DNA of 64,000 bases, taken from Paenibacillus sp. AN1007. GTDB taxonomy: Bacteria > Bacillota > Bacilli > Paenibacillales > Paenibacillaceae. A model generated the notes under the pieces. It made no database searches and had not been told where the DNA came from. It saw only the letters and a program-made list of their open reading frames with translations. The translations under genes and the position numbers were made by a program. Location: assembly GCF_040702995.1 (NCBI RefSeq), contig NZ_CP159992.1, forward strand, positions 258,501-322,500. Direction: 5' to 3'. Of this stretch, positions 26,557 through 35,508 are shown piece by piece. The number at the start of each line of letters is the position of its first letter. The first letter of the stretch is position 1.

Positions 26557-27177
26557 ATGGCTCAAGCAGCCGCTAAGCACGGTGAGAATCATGCACACGG
26601 TCATGACCATGGCCACCATGATCCACAGGAAATGAAAATTCTCGGATTCTGGTTCTTCCTGATTTCCGACGTTATCCTGTTCTCCGTATTGTTCGCAACC
26701 TTCATTGTGCTGCGTGACAATACGGCGGGCGGACCGATTTTGTCTGACTTGATCAAAATGCCTGGTGTAATTGCCGAAACCTTCCTATTGCTCACAAGTT
26801 CCTTTACGAGTGGACTTGCGGTTCTGGCAATGAACCAGGGTAAAGTAAAACAATTGATTAACTGGCTTATCATTACAGCTGTTCTGGGTGCAGGCTTCCT
26901 TGCACTGGAAATTTATGAATTTGTTGAGATGGTTCACGAAGGATTCAGCTACACAACGAGTGCTGCTTCCGGCGCGTTCTTTACCCTCGTGGGTACTCAC
27001 GGACTCCACGTATCGCTCGGTCTGATCTGGATGATCGGACTGATGTTCCAACTGAAAAAACGGGGTATTACCGATGTCACTCGCGGTAAAATCAACGTAA
27101 TCAGCTTGTACTGGCACTTCTTGGACGTCGTATGGATTTTCCTCCTGACGATCGTCTATCTGATGGGGGTGATGTAG
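26557..27177 (+). CDS. cyoC: Quinol oxidase subunit III (CyoC-like)
   Basis: Subunit III, 206 residues, a membrane protein with five hydrophobic helices that stabilises the oxidase core. It has a His-rich cytoplasmic N-terminus (HAHGHDHGHHDPQE) of a kind seen in several Gram-positive homologues. Family stretches include LGFWFFLISDVILF and SLYWHFLDVVWIFLLT. It begins immediately after the stop of subunit I and its own stop is immediately followed by the subunit IV start, so the order I, III, IV is tightly coupled. Confidence 0.94.
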   Translation: MAQAAAKHGENHAHGHDHGHHDPQEMKILGFWFFLISDVILFSVLFATFIVLRDNTAGGPILSDLIKMPGVIAETFLLLTSSFTSGLAVLAMNQGKVKQLINWLIITAVLGAGFLALEIYEFVEMVHEGFSYTTSAASGAFFTLVGTHGLHVSLGLIWMIGLMFQLKKRGITDVTRGKINVISLYWHFLDVVWIFLLTIVYLMGVM

Positions 27178-27507
27178 ATGGCAGAGCACAACGCACATGA
27201 TTCCCATGGACACGAACAACATGGCTCACTGAAGTCCTATGTCGTCGGTTTCATTCTGTCCATCGTTCTGACCATCATTCCTCTGGTCGTGGTGCTGAAC
27301 GATATGATGGGCAAAACAGGAACAATGGTTGTTATTCTTGGTACAGCGGCACTTCAGTTTGTGGTTCAACTCTTCTTCTTCATGCATATCCGTGAAACAG
27401 AGAAGCCTCGCTGGAATGTGATGGCCCTTATCTTCGGATTGCTGATGATGTTGACCATCGTCATTGGTTCGATCTGGATCATGCTGAACAACGCAGTAGC
27501 ACATTAA
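27178..27507 (+). CDS. cyoD: Quinol oxidase subunit IV (CyoD-like)
   Basis: Small subunit IV, 109 residues with three membrane helices, thought to help assemble the copper-B centre. It has the family pattern GFILSIVLTIIPLVVV near the start and LQFVVQLFFFMHI in the middle. The N-terminus is His-rich, as in subunit III. GGGGGTGATG overlaps the end of the previous gene and serves as ribosome binding site. Last gene of the operon; a strong terminator follows after 12 bases. Confidence 0.94.
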   Translation: MAEHNAHDSHGHEQHGSLKSYVVGFILSIVLTIIPLVVVLNDMMGKTGTMVVILGTAALQFVVQLFFFMHIRETEKPRWNVMALIFGLLMMLTIVIGSIWIMLNNAVAH

Positions 27508-27519
27508 TATGTAACATAG

Positions 27520-27569
27520 AGAACCTTCTCGTCTGTCATTCAGGCGAGAAGGTTCTTTTTTATTTTTTT
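27520..27569 (+). terminator. Terminator of the quinol oxidase operon
   Basis: A perfect 12-bp stem, AGAACCTTCTCG with CGAGAAGGTTCT, a 13-base loop and a long T-rich tail. Confidence 0.95.
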
Positions 27570-27716
27570 GTAAGTAGTGGTATGGAAAAAACGATCATAT
27601 GTGCTGTTATAGGTGGTTGCATAGAATGTTTTTAATGTTACGATGTTTATATAATGGAATGTTGTTCCAGCATACAGCGGGAAAGACTTAAGAGCTTGGT
27701 TAGGAGAGAGAGTAGA

Positions 27717-28706
27717 ATGAGAGCAAAGGTCATCCGATATTATCGTTTTGGGGAACCAAATGAAGTACTGCTTGTGGAAGAAAAAGAAATACTACCGCCT
27801 GGGGAGGGCGAAGTAAACGTAAGAATGTTGGCCAGACCTATTAATCCATCCGATCTTATTCCTGTTCGAGGAGCCTATTCACATCGCACGCTGCTGCCGG
27901 CTGTTCCTGGTTTTGAGGGTGTGGGAGTGGTAGAGGCTGTCGGGAGCGGAGTATCACATCACATGCTGGGGCGTCGTGTTTTACCGTTAAGGGGAGAGAA
28001 TACGTGGCAGGAAGTAGTGAAGACTTCTGCTAGGCATGCAGTCATCGTGCCTGATGAGATCTGTGACGAAACGGCATCTCAGATTTACATTAATCCCGTA
28101 ACTGCTTGGCTGATCTGTAACCGTATGCTGCATCTTACGTATGGTAATACATTGATCGTCAATGCCGGCGGCTCTGCAATTGGGCGTGTATTTGCACAAT
28201 TATCGAAAATTATCGGTTTTCGAATGATCGCGCTTACAAGGAGCGATCGGCACACTGCTGACCTGCTCCGTCTTGGGGCGGATGTCATCGTGAACACAAC
28301 AAAGGAACAGCTTCAGGAAAGAATCATGACAATAACAGAAGGACGAGGCGCTGATGCAGCCGTGGATTGTATTGGCGGAACGGATGGAGAGCAGCTCGTG
28401 AGCTGTCTTGGACAGAGCGGTATGCTTATCAGTATTGGACTGCTTTCAGGAATTACCCCATTGTGGCATGAGTTAACCCGAGGAACACAAGTTCAAGTGA
28501 AGCTCTTCTGGCTTAAACACTGGGTGGAACGCTGTTCACAGGAGGAGTGGACGCAGGTATTTAATGAGGTAATGACGCTGATCCGTGCTGGGCAGCTGGT
28601 CATGGCAGACACGAGCGAGAACTATGAGTTAACGAATGTGCATCAGGCTGCTGCTGCGGCGGAAGCGGGTTTGAAGGGGAAAATACTTTTGAGGAGCTGG
28701 AGGTGA
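27717..28706 (+). CDS. Zinc-independent MDR-family oxidoreductase
   Basis: An NADPH-dependent medium-chain oxidoreductase of 329 residues, closest in pattern to quinone reductases and mitochondrial-type enoyl thioester reductases (INPSDLIPVRGAY, VPGFEGVGVVEAVGSGV). The nucleotide-binding stretch is LIVNAGGSAIGRVFAQLSK. The cysteine and histidine zinc ligands of alcohol dehydrogenases are not seen. The start at 27717 is set by GGAGAG just before the ATG. The following lipoprotein gene overlaps or abuts its stop, so they form an operon. The natural substrate is unknown. Confidence 0.88.
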   Translation: MRAKVIRYYRFGEPNEVLLVEEKEILPPGEGEVNVRMLARPINPSDLIPVRGAYSHRTLLPAVPGFEGVGVVEAVGSGVSHHMLGRRVLPLRGENTWQEVVKTSARHAVIVPDEICDETASQIYINPVTAWLICNRMLHLTYGNTLIVNAGGSAIGRVFAQLSKIIGFRMIALTRSDRHTADLLRLGADVIVNTTKEQLQERIMTITEGRGADAAVDCIGGTDGEQLVSCLGQSGMLISIGLLSGITPLWHELTRGTQVQVKLFWLKHWVERCSQEEWTQVFNEVMTLIRAGQLVMADTSENYELTNVHQAAAAAEAGLKGKILLRSWR

Positions 28707-28711
28707 TTGAG

Positions 28712-29224
28712 TTGGCAATTCTGAAAAAAATCATGTGTCTAAGTATGTTATGTATGGTTCTTCTTGTGCTATCTGCTTGCTCGGAAAAAACGGAGAGCAG
28801 CCTGGTGACGGGAGATGAGGAGCCGAGTCTTCCGGCGGTTGAAGTTTCTTTGCAGGAGGCGGAAGCCAGGGTTCCTTTCAAAATTAAACAGCCGGTCGTC
28901 CCGTTTGAAATCACCGAACAATATACTCGAATTTTAGAAACGAATGGAACATACGAAGCAGTGGAAATGACGTATGCAAACAAGGACGAGGATGCAAACT
29001 TAATTCTGCTGATCACCAACTCCAAGGCAGATACCCCTCCAAAAGGGAAAATAGGTCGTAAGTTAACCAACGGTTCACAAACCTGGGACCAAGGGAATGG
29101 AGAAATAAGTGCCATCTACTGGAGAGATGAGGGGTTAACTTATGCTCTTGTATCCGGCAAAAATAACAATCTTGAACCGCTGTACGACTACACAACATTA
29201 TTAGAAATAGCGAATACGATCTAA
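28712..29224 (+). CDS. Putative lipoprotein, DUF4367-like
   Basis: A 170-residue exported lipoprotein. The likely start is TTG at 28712, with GGAGGTGAT five to thirteen bases ahead; a GTG at 28703 is also possible. The hydrophobic segment ends in lipobox LSAC followed by acidic and Ser-rich residues. The C-terminal half, with ISAIYWRDEGLTYALVSG and a final short helix, resembles the DUF4367 family, whose role is unknown and which often occurs in anti-sigma or wall-associated proteins. It is translationally close to the oxidoreductase gene, yet their functions have no obvious link. Confidence 0.72.
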   Translation: MAILKKIMCLSMLCMVLLVLSACSEKTESSLVTGDEEPSLPAVEVSLQEAEARVPFKIKQPVVPFEITEQYTRILETNGTYEAVEMTYANKDEDANLILLITNSKADTPPKGKIGRKLTNGSQTWDQGNGEISAIYWRDEGLTYALVSGKNNNLEPLYDYTTLLEIANTI

Positions 29225-29268
29225 TGATTTTCATTTTTCTTAAAATAAGGGTACACAAAAGATACAAA

Positions 29269-29314
29269 ATGAACTAAAATGAACTTATATGAACTTTAAC
29301 AAACATTAATGAAC
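29269..29314 (+). repeat. Phased ATGAACT repeats before kduI
   Basis: ATGAACT occurs at 29269, 29279 and 29289, exactly ten bases apart, and ATGAAC again at 29309, exactly twenty further. Ten-base phasing puts every copy on the same DNA face. DeoR-family repressors often bind direct repeats, and a DeoR-type gene lies in this operon. Confidence 0.6.
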
Positions 29315-29388
29315 ACGATTGACTGTCAGAAGGACTCAACAAGGCTCGATCCTAACATTATTCATAAGACGAAAGGGATGGATTACAG

Positions 29389-30228
29389 ATGGAAAACCGT
29401 TATGCAGCACACCCGAATGAAGTGAAGACGTATGATACAGCTCGTTTGCGTGAGGAATTCCTTATGGAGCAGTTGTTTGCCAAAGACGAACTGGTGACTG
29501 TGTACTCTCATGTGGATCGTTACATTGTGGGAACTGCAGTGACACACAGCAAGGACATCACCCTTGAAGTAAACTTGAAAGATATCGGAACGGACTTTTT
29601 CTTGGAGCGCCGTGAAATCGGTATCATTAATGTGGGTGGACAAGGTACTGTAACAGCGGACGGAGAAGTGTACGAAATTGGAGCGAAAGAATGTCTTTAT
29701 ATCGGTAAAGGGGTCAAGGAAGTTGTATTCAAGAGTAATGGCACCGAGCAAGCGGCTCAGTTCTATTTCGTTTCTACACCAGCTCACCATACCTATCCGA
29801 CAGTAAAAGCAACCCAAGAGCAAGCACAGCCGAACCATCTCGGCAGCATCGAAAGCTCGAACGAACGTACCATTTATCGTTACATTCACCAGGGTGAAGG
29901 CGGAATCAAGAGCTGCCAGCTCGTGATGGGTATCACGGAATTGAACAAAGGAAACATGTGGAACACGATGCCTGCACATACGCATAACCGTCGTTCTGAA
30001 GTATACCTGTACTGGAATCTGCCTGAAGATGGCGTTGTATTCCACATGATGGGTGAACCGAACGAAACACGCCATCTCGTTGTACGTGATCGTCAAGCGA
30101 TCATCTCTCCAAGCTGGTCTATTCACAGCGGTGTGGGTACGAGCAATTATACATTCTGCTGGGCCATGGCTGGGGAAAATCAGACGTTTGAAGACATGGA
30201 CGGCGTAGCGATGAAAGATCTGAAATAA
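29389..30228 (+). CDS. kduI: 5-dehydro-4-deoxy-D-glucuronate isomerase KduI
   Basis: Cupin-fold zinc isomerase of 279 residues, the normal KduI length. It converts 5-keto-4-deoxyuronate, produced from unsaturated oligogalacturonides or other polyuronates, to 3-deoxy-D-glycero-2,5-hexodiulosonate, the KduD substrate. The zinc ligands expected from the Escherichia coli enzyme are visible: His197 and His199 in PAHTHNRRSE, Glu204 and His246. It is the first gene of a kduI, deoR, kduD, isomerase cluster. Upstream phased repeats suggest repression by the DeoR-type protein encoded next. There is no signal peptide, so it is cytoplasmic. Confidence 0.95.
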   Translation: MENRYAAHPNEVKTYDTARLREEFLMEQLFAKDELVTVYSHVDRYIVGTAVTHSKDITLEVNLKDIGTDFFLERREIGIINVGGQGTVTADGEVYEIGAKECLYIGKGVKEVVFKSNGTEQAAQFYFVSTPAHHTYPTVKATQEQAQPNHLGSIESSNERTIYRYIHQGEGGIKSCQLVMGITELNKGNMWNTMPAHTHNRRSEVYLYWNLPEDGVVFHMMGEPNETRHLVVRDRQAIISPSWSIHSGVGTSNYTFCWAMAGENQTFEDMDGVAMKDLK

Positions 30229-30250
30229 ACAATAATCCAAGAATCAATAC

Positions 30251-30328
30251 ATGAATAAATACAAATAAATGATTGAATGAAGCAATGAACCATGTACAAT
30301 GAATCTACCAATGAAGTAACCGATGAAT
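30251..30328 (+). repeat. ATGAA repeat cluster before deoR-type gene
   Basis: ATGAA occurs at 30251, 30277, 30285, 30299, 30311 and 30323, the last three spaced by twelve bases. The cluster fills the 194-base gap between kduI and the DeoR-type gene and uses the same core word as the repeats before kduI. It may be a second operator for autoregulation. Confidence 0.45.
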
Positions 30329-30422
30329 GTTCGAATTTAAGCCGTCTGATGTGGAAGTGAATGGGAATGTGTCATTCAAACACGATATTCATTTTTGCAT
30401 TCAGAAATAGGAAGTTGATTAG

Positions 30423-31181
30423 ATGAATCCATTGAAACGACATGAAAAAATAATGGAGGCTCTGCTGGAGCGCCAGGAAGTCACCGTCAGCGATTTGAGC
30501 GAACTGCTGCAGGTGACAGGCAAAACGGTACGAGAGGATCTCGACAAGCTGGAGACTATGGGACTGCTTGTACGTGTACATGGCGGGGCCATGCTTGCTC
30601 AGAACGACCAGTATGGCATTTTGAACAGCAGGGGAGTGCTGGAGAAGCGCCAGTCCGAGAAAACCGAGATTGCGGAGCGGGCGCTTGCTTACATCAAACC
30701 GGGTGATATTGTCGCTCTGGATGGTGGAAGCACAACGCTGGAGATGGCGAAACGATTGGAGAATCAGCCGTTGACAGTGATTACGAGTGATTTGTATATC
30801 ATTGCAGAGCTGACGAAAAAGGAACAGGTACGGCTGGTCGTTCCCGGTGGAGCGCGTGTGCGTAATATGTTGGTGGGTGAGGATACAGCGGCGTTTATCT
30901 CCGGTCTGAATATTCACAAAGCCTTTATTTCAACCACGGCGCTTCATCCCGAATTTGGATTGTCCATCTATACAGGGGATTTAGTTCCCTTGAAAAAAGC
31001 GATGATTGCTGCCGCACAGCAGGTATTTGGTGTGGTGGATCATTACAAATTCGGGCAGTTTGCTCTCCGTACTTTCGCGCAGTGTTCTGAACTGGATTAT
31101 ATTATCAGTGACCGACATCTGGAAGAAGAGACAGCGGATCTATACAGGCAGCTTGGTGTCAATGTGGATTACCATAGTTAA
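30423..31181 (+). CDS. DeoR-family transcriptional regulator
   Basis: A 252-residue DeoR repressor. The N-terminal helix-turn-helix (VTVSDLSELLQVTGKTVREDL) is followed by the sugar-phosphate-sensing domain with PGDIVALDGGSTTLEMAKRL. The family usually releases DNA on binding a phosphorylated sugar intermediate. It lies inside the uronate operon between kduI and kduD, so it most likely controls that operon in response to a pathway intermediate such as 2-keto-3-deoxygluconate phosphate; the ligand is inferred. GGAAG precedes the ATG. Confidence 0.9.
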   Translation: MNPLKRHEKIMEALLERQEVTVSDLSELLQVTGKTVREDLDKLETMGLLVRVHGGAMLAQNDQYGILNSRGVLEKRQSEKTEIAERALAYIKPGDIVALDGGSTTLEMAKRLENQPLTVITSDLYIIAELTKKEQVRLVVPGGARVRNMLVGEDTAAFISGLNIHKAFISTTALHPEFGLSIYTGDLVPLKKAMIAAAQQVFGVVDHYKFGQFALRTFAQCSELDYIISDRHLEEETADLYRQLGVNVDYHS

Positions 31182-31262
31182 CTTCATATCCTTTTTACGT
31201 AATGAAATAACGAATGATTAATGTTGTTGTTTGCATATCAAAGACATGCGGAGGAATTGTTC

Positions 31263-32015
31263 ATGAACCCATTTGATTTAAGCGGACAAGTTGCCATGGT
31301 GACAGGTACTTCGGGAGGACTCGGGCAGGGAATGGCTGTTGGCCTTGCGGAAGCTGGGGCTGATGTGGTGCTGGTGTCATACTCCAAACCGGCAGAGACA
31401 GCAAGTGCTATTGAAGCGCTGGGACGCAAAGCGTATATCATTGAAGCTGACCTGAGCAAGGAAGAGGAGCTTTCAGCTGTATTTGAAAAAGCGCTCGCTT
31501 TCCAGGGCAGAATTGATATTCTCGTCAACAATGCCGGCATTATTCGCCGCACTCCGGCAGCAGATCACGCGCATCAGGACTGGCATGATGTTATTGCGCT
31601 GAACCTGAACAGTGTATTTTTCCTGAGTCAGCTGGCAGGCAGACATATGATTGAACGTGGAAGCGGCAAAATCATTAATATCGCATCGATGCTTTCCTAT
31701 CAGGGCGGCATTAATGTACCGGGATATACAGCTAGTAAACATGGCGTTGCCGGGTTGACGAAGGCGCTCGCCAATGAATGGGCTGGCAAGGGTATTCAGA
31801 TTAACGGAATTGCCCCAGGTTATATGGAAACCGATAATACAACGCAAATTCGTGCGGACGAGAATCGTTACCGCGATATTACGGCACGTATTCCTGCAGG
31901 GCGTTGGGGAACTCCTGAGGATTTGAAAGGTCCGGTTGTGTTCTTGGCTTCTGCCGCATCGGATTACTTGAATGGTCACGTACTGAATGTGGATGGCGGA
32001 TGGATGGCACGTTAA
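31263..32015 (+). CDS. kduD: 2-deoxy-D-gluconate/KDG 5-dehydrogenase KduD
   Basis: Short-chain dehydrogenase of 250 residues. KduD reduces 3-deoxy-D-glycero-2,5-hexodiulosonate to 2-keto-3-deoxygluconate with NAD(P)H. The cofactor loop is TGTSGGLG at residues 14-21, the NNAG motif lies at 89-92, and the catalytic Tyr155 and Lys159 occur in GYTASKHG. The ATG at 31263 has GCGGAGG upstream. Position after kduI and the regulator supports the assignment over other short-chain dehydrogenases. Confidence 0.92.
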   Translation: MNPFDLSGQVAMVTGTSGGLGQGMAVGLAEAGADVVLVSYSKPAETASAIEALGRKAYIIEADLSKEEELSAVFEKALAFQGRIDILVNNAGIIRRTPAADHAHQDWHDVIALNLNSVFFLSQLAGRHMIERGSGKIINIASMLSYQGGINVPGYTASKHGVAGLTKALANEWAGKGIQINGIAPGYMETDNTTQIRADENRYRDITARIPAGRWGTPEDLKGPVVFLASAASDYLNGHVLNVDGGWMAR

Positions 32016-32055
32016 TCGGGCTTTCGAGATTCGCTCTGCAGAAGGAGGCAGTGAG

Positions 32056-32901
32056 ATGAAACTTGGCATTCTGGCCCATACGTTTGGTAAACGGCCTACA
32101 GCTGAACTGGCACAGACGATTGCGGATAATGGATTCAACTCCGTGCAGCTGGCTCTTGCCAAAGCGTTGTCGGATATGGATTCAGCGAATGGCAAATTGA
32201 GCCCTGGATTCGCTAATGAGGTAGGAGAACAATTTGCCAGCCGCGGAGTGAAAATTGCTGTTCTGGGCTGTTATATCAATCCGATTGATCCTGATCCTGT
32301 GAGCCGTCGCGCAGACATTAACCGGTTCAAGGAACATTTGCGATATGCCCGGGATTTCGGGTGCAGTATGGTGGCAACAGAAACAGGAGAACGAACGACT
32401 TATCGGGATACTCATCCAGACACGTATGATGAAAAGTCATGGAGTGTTCTGAAGGACACGCTGGAGGAAATCACGGAGGAAGCCGAGAAATGGGGCGTAC
32501 ATGCCGCCATTGAACCTGTAGCGACACATACGCTTCATACGCATGAACATATGACCCGTTTGTTTGAAGAGATTCCATCATCTAATCTGGGTATGCTGTT
32601 TGATCCGTGCAATCTTATTAAACAGCATCATACAGCAGATCAAGGAGCTTTTCTGCGCGAAGTCATGGAGAAGCTGTATGAGAAGATTATCGTGATTCAT
32701 GCAAAGGATGTAGCTTTCAATGTACAGGGGGAGAAGTATAATCCTGTTCCTGGTGCGGGAATTCTGGATTATCCGTTGTTCTTCGAATTGCTCAAGACGT
32801 ATAAACCACACATTGATATCTCGCTGGAAGGTGTGAATGCAGAAGAGGCTGTTCCTGCTGCCAAGCATCTGCGTGAGGTGTGGAATGCTGTAAGGGTGTG
32901 A
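32056..32901 (+). CDS. Sugar phosphate isomerase/epimerase family protein
   Basis: A 281-residue TIM-barrel protein of the xylose-isomerase-like/AP-endonuclease 2 superfamily. Metal-binding acidic and histidine residues of the fold are visible in AAIEPVATHTLHTHEHM and VIHAKDVAF, and the last strand has DISLEGVNAEEAV. AAGGAGG precedes the ATG. It is the fourth gene of the uronate cluster, so it probably interconverts a uronate or a sugar entering that route. The specific reaction is unknown. A terminator follows. Confidence 0.85.
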   Translation: MKLGILAHTFGKRPTAELAQTIADNGFNSVQLALAKALSDMDSANGKLSPGFANEVGEQFASRGVKIAVLGCYINPIDPDPVSRRADINRFKEHLRYARDFGCSMVATETGERTTYRDTHPDTYDEKSWSVLKDTLEEITEEAEKWGVHAAIEPVATHTLHTHEHMTRLFEEIPSSNLGMLFDPCNLIKQHHTADQGAFLREVMEKLYEKIIVIHAKDVAFNVQGEKYNPVPGAGILDYPLFFELLKTYKPHIDISLEGVNAEEAVPAAKHLREVWNAVRV

Positions 32902-32994
32902 AGAGTTGAGAAGCTCGTCTGCTCATGAAGCTCACACTTATGATTTTGAGTTATATATTGCAAGTTAAATGATTGAAGTTGATTGAAAGAATCG

Positions 32995-33024
32995 AAAAAC
33001 CTTTGCTGCGGCGAAGGTTTTTTT
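32995..33024 (+). terminator. Terminator of the uronate operon
   Basis: AAAAACCTT pairs with AAGGTTTTT around TGCTGCGGCG, with a T-run. The remaining part of the 312-base gap 32902-33213 is the leader of the next gene; it holds a direct repeat ATCGGAAA near 33063-33078 but no recognisable S-box or T-box. Confidence 0.85.
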
Positions 33025-33138
33025 GCTGCAGGCGATGTGAGATTTACATATTTATATTTCTTATCGGAAAAATCGGAAATAAACTCTTTTCAAAACCGAC
33101 ATCTTGTGAGAGAATATGGAAAACATAAGCTGTCATGA

Positions 33139-34521
<1,383 letters not shown>

Positions 34522-34567
34522 CGCGTAAGATAAATTAAAAGGTTAAAGAATAGTCAATGTACAGCAT

Positions 34568-34606
34568 AAGGTCAGAGCCGTGTTCAGCGGACTTTGGCCT
34601 TTTTTG
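34568..34606 (+). terminator. Terminator after metY
   Basis: An imperfect stem, AAGGTCAGAGCCG with CGGACTTTGGCCTT, contains G-T pairs and one bulge, and is followed by a T-run. Confidence 0.75.
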
Positions 34607-34696
34607 CGGGCCATTTTCGGTAGATGTCTGGCGAATTGCGTGTCTTGGTGAAACTTCACCAAGCGGAATGAGAGGATAAGAGTGTAGAGCGCTGTG

Positions 34697-34724
34697 TTTA
34701 CTTTTGATATGCTTAATGTACTAT
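34697..34724 (+). promoter_or_regulatory. Promoter of a small membrane-protein gene
   Basis: TTTACT at 34697-34702, a 16-base spacer, then TACTAT at 34719-34724. It places transcription start near 34731 and so rules out the upstream ATG at 34704 for the next gene. Confidence 0.5.
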
Positions 34725-34757
34725 AGTTCCCCTAGGAAGGAGGCGGACAGGATTACA

Positions 34758-34958
34758 TTGCGTATAGGTTATGCTGTTCCCATTCTAATCTTAGCAGCTG
34801 CTGATATTGGCCTGTTGATCTTCATTATAAGCAGCTTTCAAGGTTTATCTGAGACAGGAAGGGCAAGTTTGCTGCTGCTTGTATTTGCTTTGCTGACTGC
34901 ATTAACAATTATATCTATTGTTCGGTATATTTCATGGATTAGGGACAAAAGAATTTGA
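34758..34958 (+). CDS. Small two-helix membrane protein
   Basis: A 66-residue protein if started at TTG 34758; an ATT at 34752 would be better spaced from AAGGAGG at 34737-34743 but is a rare start. Two hydrophobic segments, about residues 5-28 and 36-56, are followed by a short basic tail RYISWIRDKRI. A hairpin terminator lies about 100 bases after its stop. I do not recognise a family. The ribosome binding site and promoter support it as a real gene. Confidence 0.55.
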   Translation: MRIGYAVPILILAAADIGLLIFIISSFQGLSETGRASLLLLVFALLTALTIISIVRYISWIRDKRI

Positions 34959-35061
34959 TGTTTTTATGCAGGGCATGATCAGACAGGATAGGTGATTATA
35001 TTTCTTTCTTGTGACTTTTGGCTGCTGTTAACGGGTTTGATTCCCTATTCAAGTTACTATT

Positions 35062-35085
35062 CAAGTCGCTGCTGGCGGCTTTTTT
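35062..35085 (+). terminator. Terminator after the small membrane-protein gene
   Basis: AGTCGC pairs with GCGGCT (one G-T pair) around TGCTG, followed by T-run. Confidence 0.7.
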
Positions 35086-35202
35086 AGTATCTACGTTTGA
35101 TGTTAAGTCTGGAGTTTTATTTGGGATATCCATTTACAAATCCACGACACAGGCATATAATAAAACAAAAGTTGCATTGAGTAAAAATAATTGCATAAGC
35201 AC

Positions 35203-35221
35203 AAAAATGATTATCATTCTC
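35203..35221 (-). promoter_or_regulatory. Fur-family box upstream of the metal ATPase
   Basis: On the minus strand this reads GAGAATGATAATCATTTTT, 16 of 19 matches to the classical Fur box, with a perfect inner palindrome AATGAT-T-ATCATT. Fur, PerR and Zur boxes are similar, so the regulator cannot be chosen by sequence alone. Confidence 0.6.
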
Positions 35222-35264
35222 ACTGAATAATTGATTCATTGAGGATGCGAAATCATCTCTAAAC

Positions 35265-35304
35265 CATGCTGCTGCGGGATTTCCGCAGCAGCATGTGCCA
35301 TTTT
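35265..35304 (+). terminator. Perfect 13-bp hairpin in the metal ATPase leader
   Basis: CATGCTGCTGCGG pairs perfectly with CCGCAGCAGCATG around a 5-base loop; GTGCCATTTTT follows. It lies between two Fur-family-like boxes, so it may be a terminator for upstream transcription or an attenuator for the ATPase gene. The 550-base gap 34959-35508 holds this hairpin, both boxes and a terminator; no gene in it is convincing. Confidence 0.7.
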
Positions 35305-35313
35305 TAGGGCAGT

Positions 35314-35332
35314 AACAATGGCTCTCATTCTC
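35314..35332 (-). promoter_or_regulatory. Second, weaker Fur-like box
   Basis: On the minus strand GAGAATGAGAGCCATTGTT shows 13 of 19 Fur box matches and repeats the GAGAATGA half of the first box. It lies between the hairpin and the ATPase start. Confidence 0.35.
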
Positions 35333-35508
35333 AATACAACTTAGGTTAAGACAGTCAGATGAGAAGCGGAAACCAGCAGCAGTCGAAATGTTCGATTCAG
35401 CGAAGTCCAACGAATAAGCAGAAACCAAAGCCAAAGCAAAACCAAAAGCGAAAGACAAAATGCAGTGTCGTTACGCTCAAAAACCCATACGGAAGGAACG
35501 TGATTTAT

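Noticed and set aside
35018..35230. 70-residue open frame upstream of the metal ATPase
   Set aside because: No ribosome binding site; it runs through a terminator and the Fur-family box.
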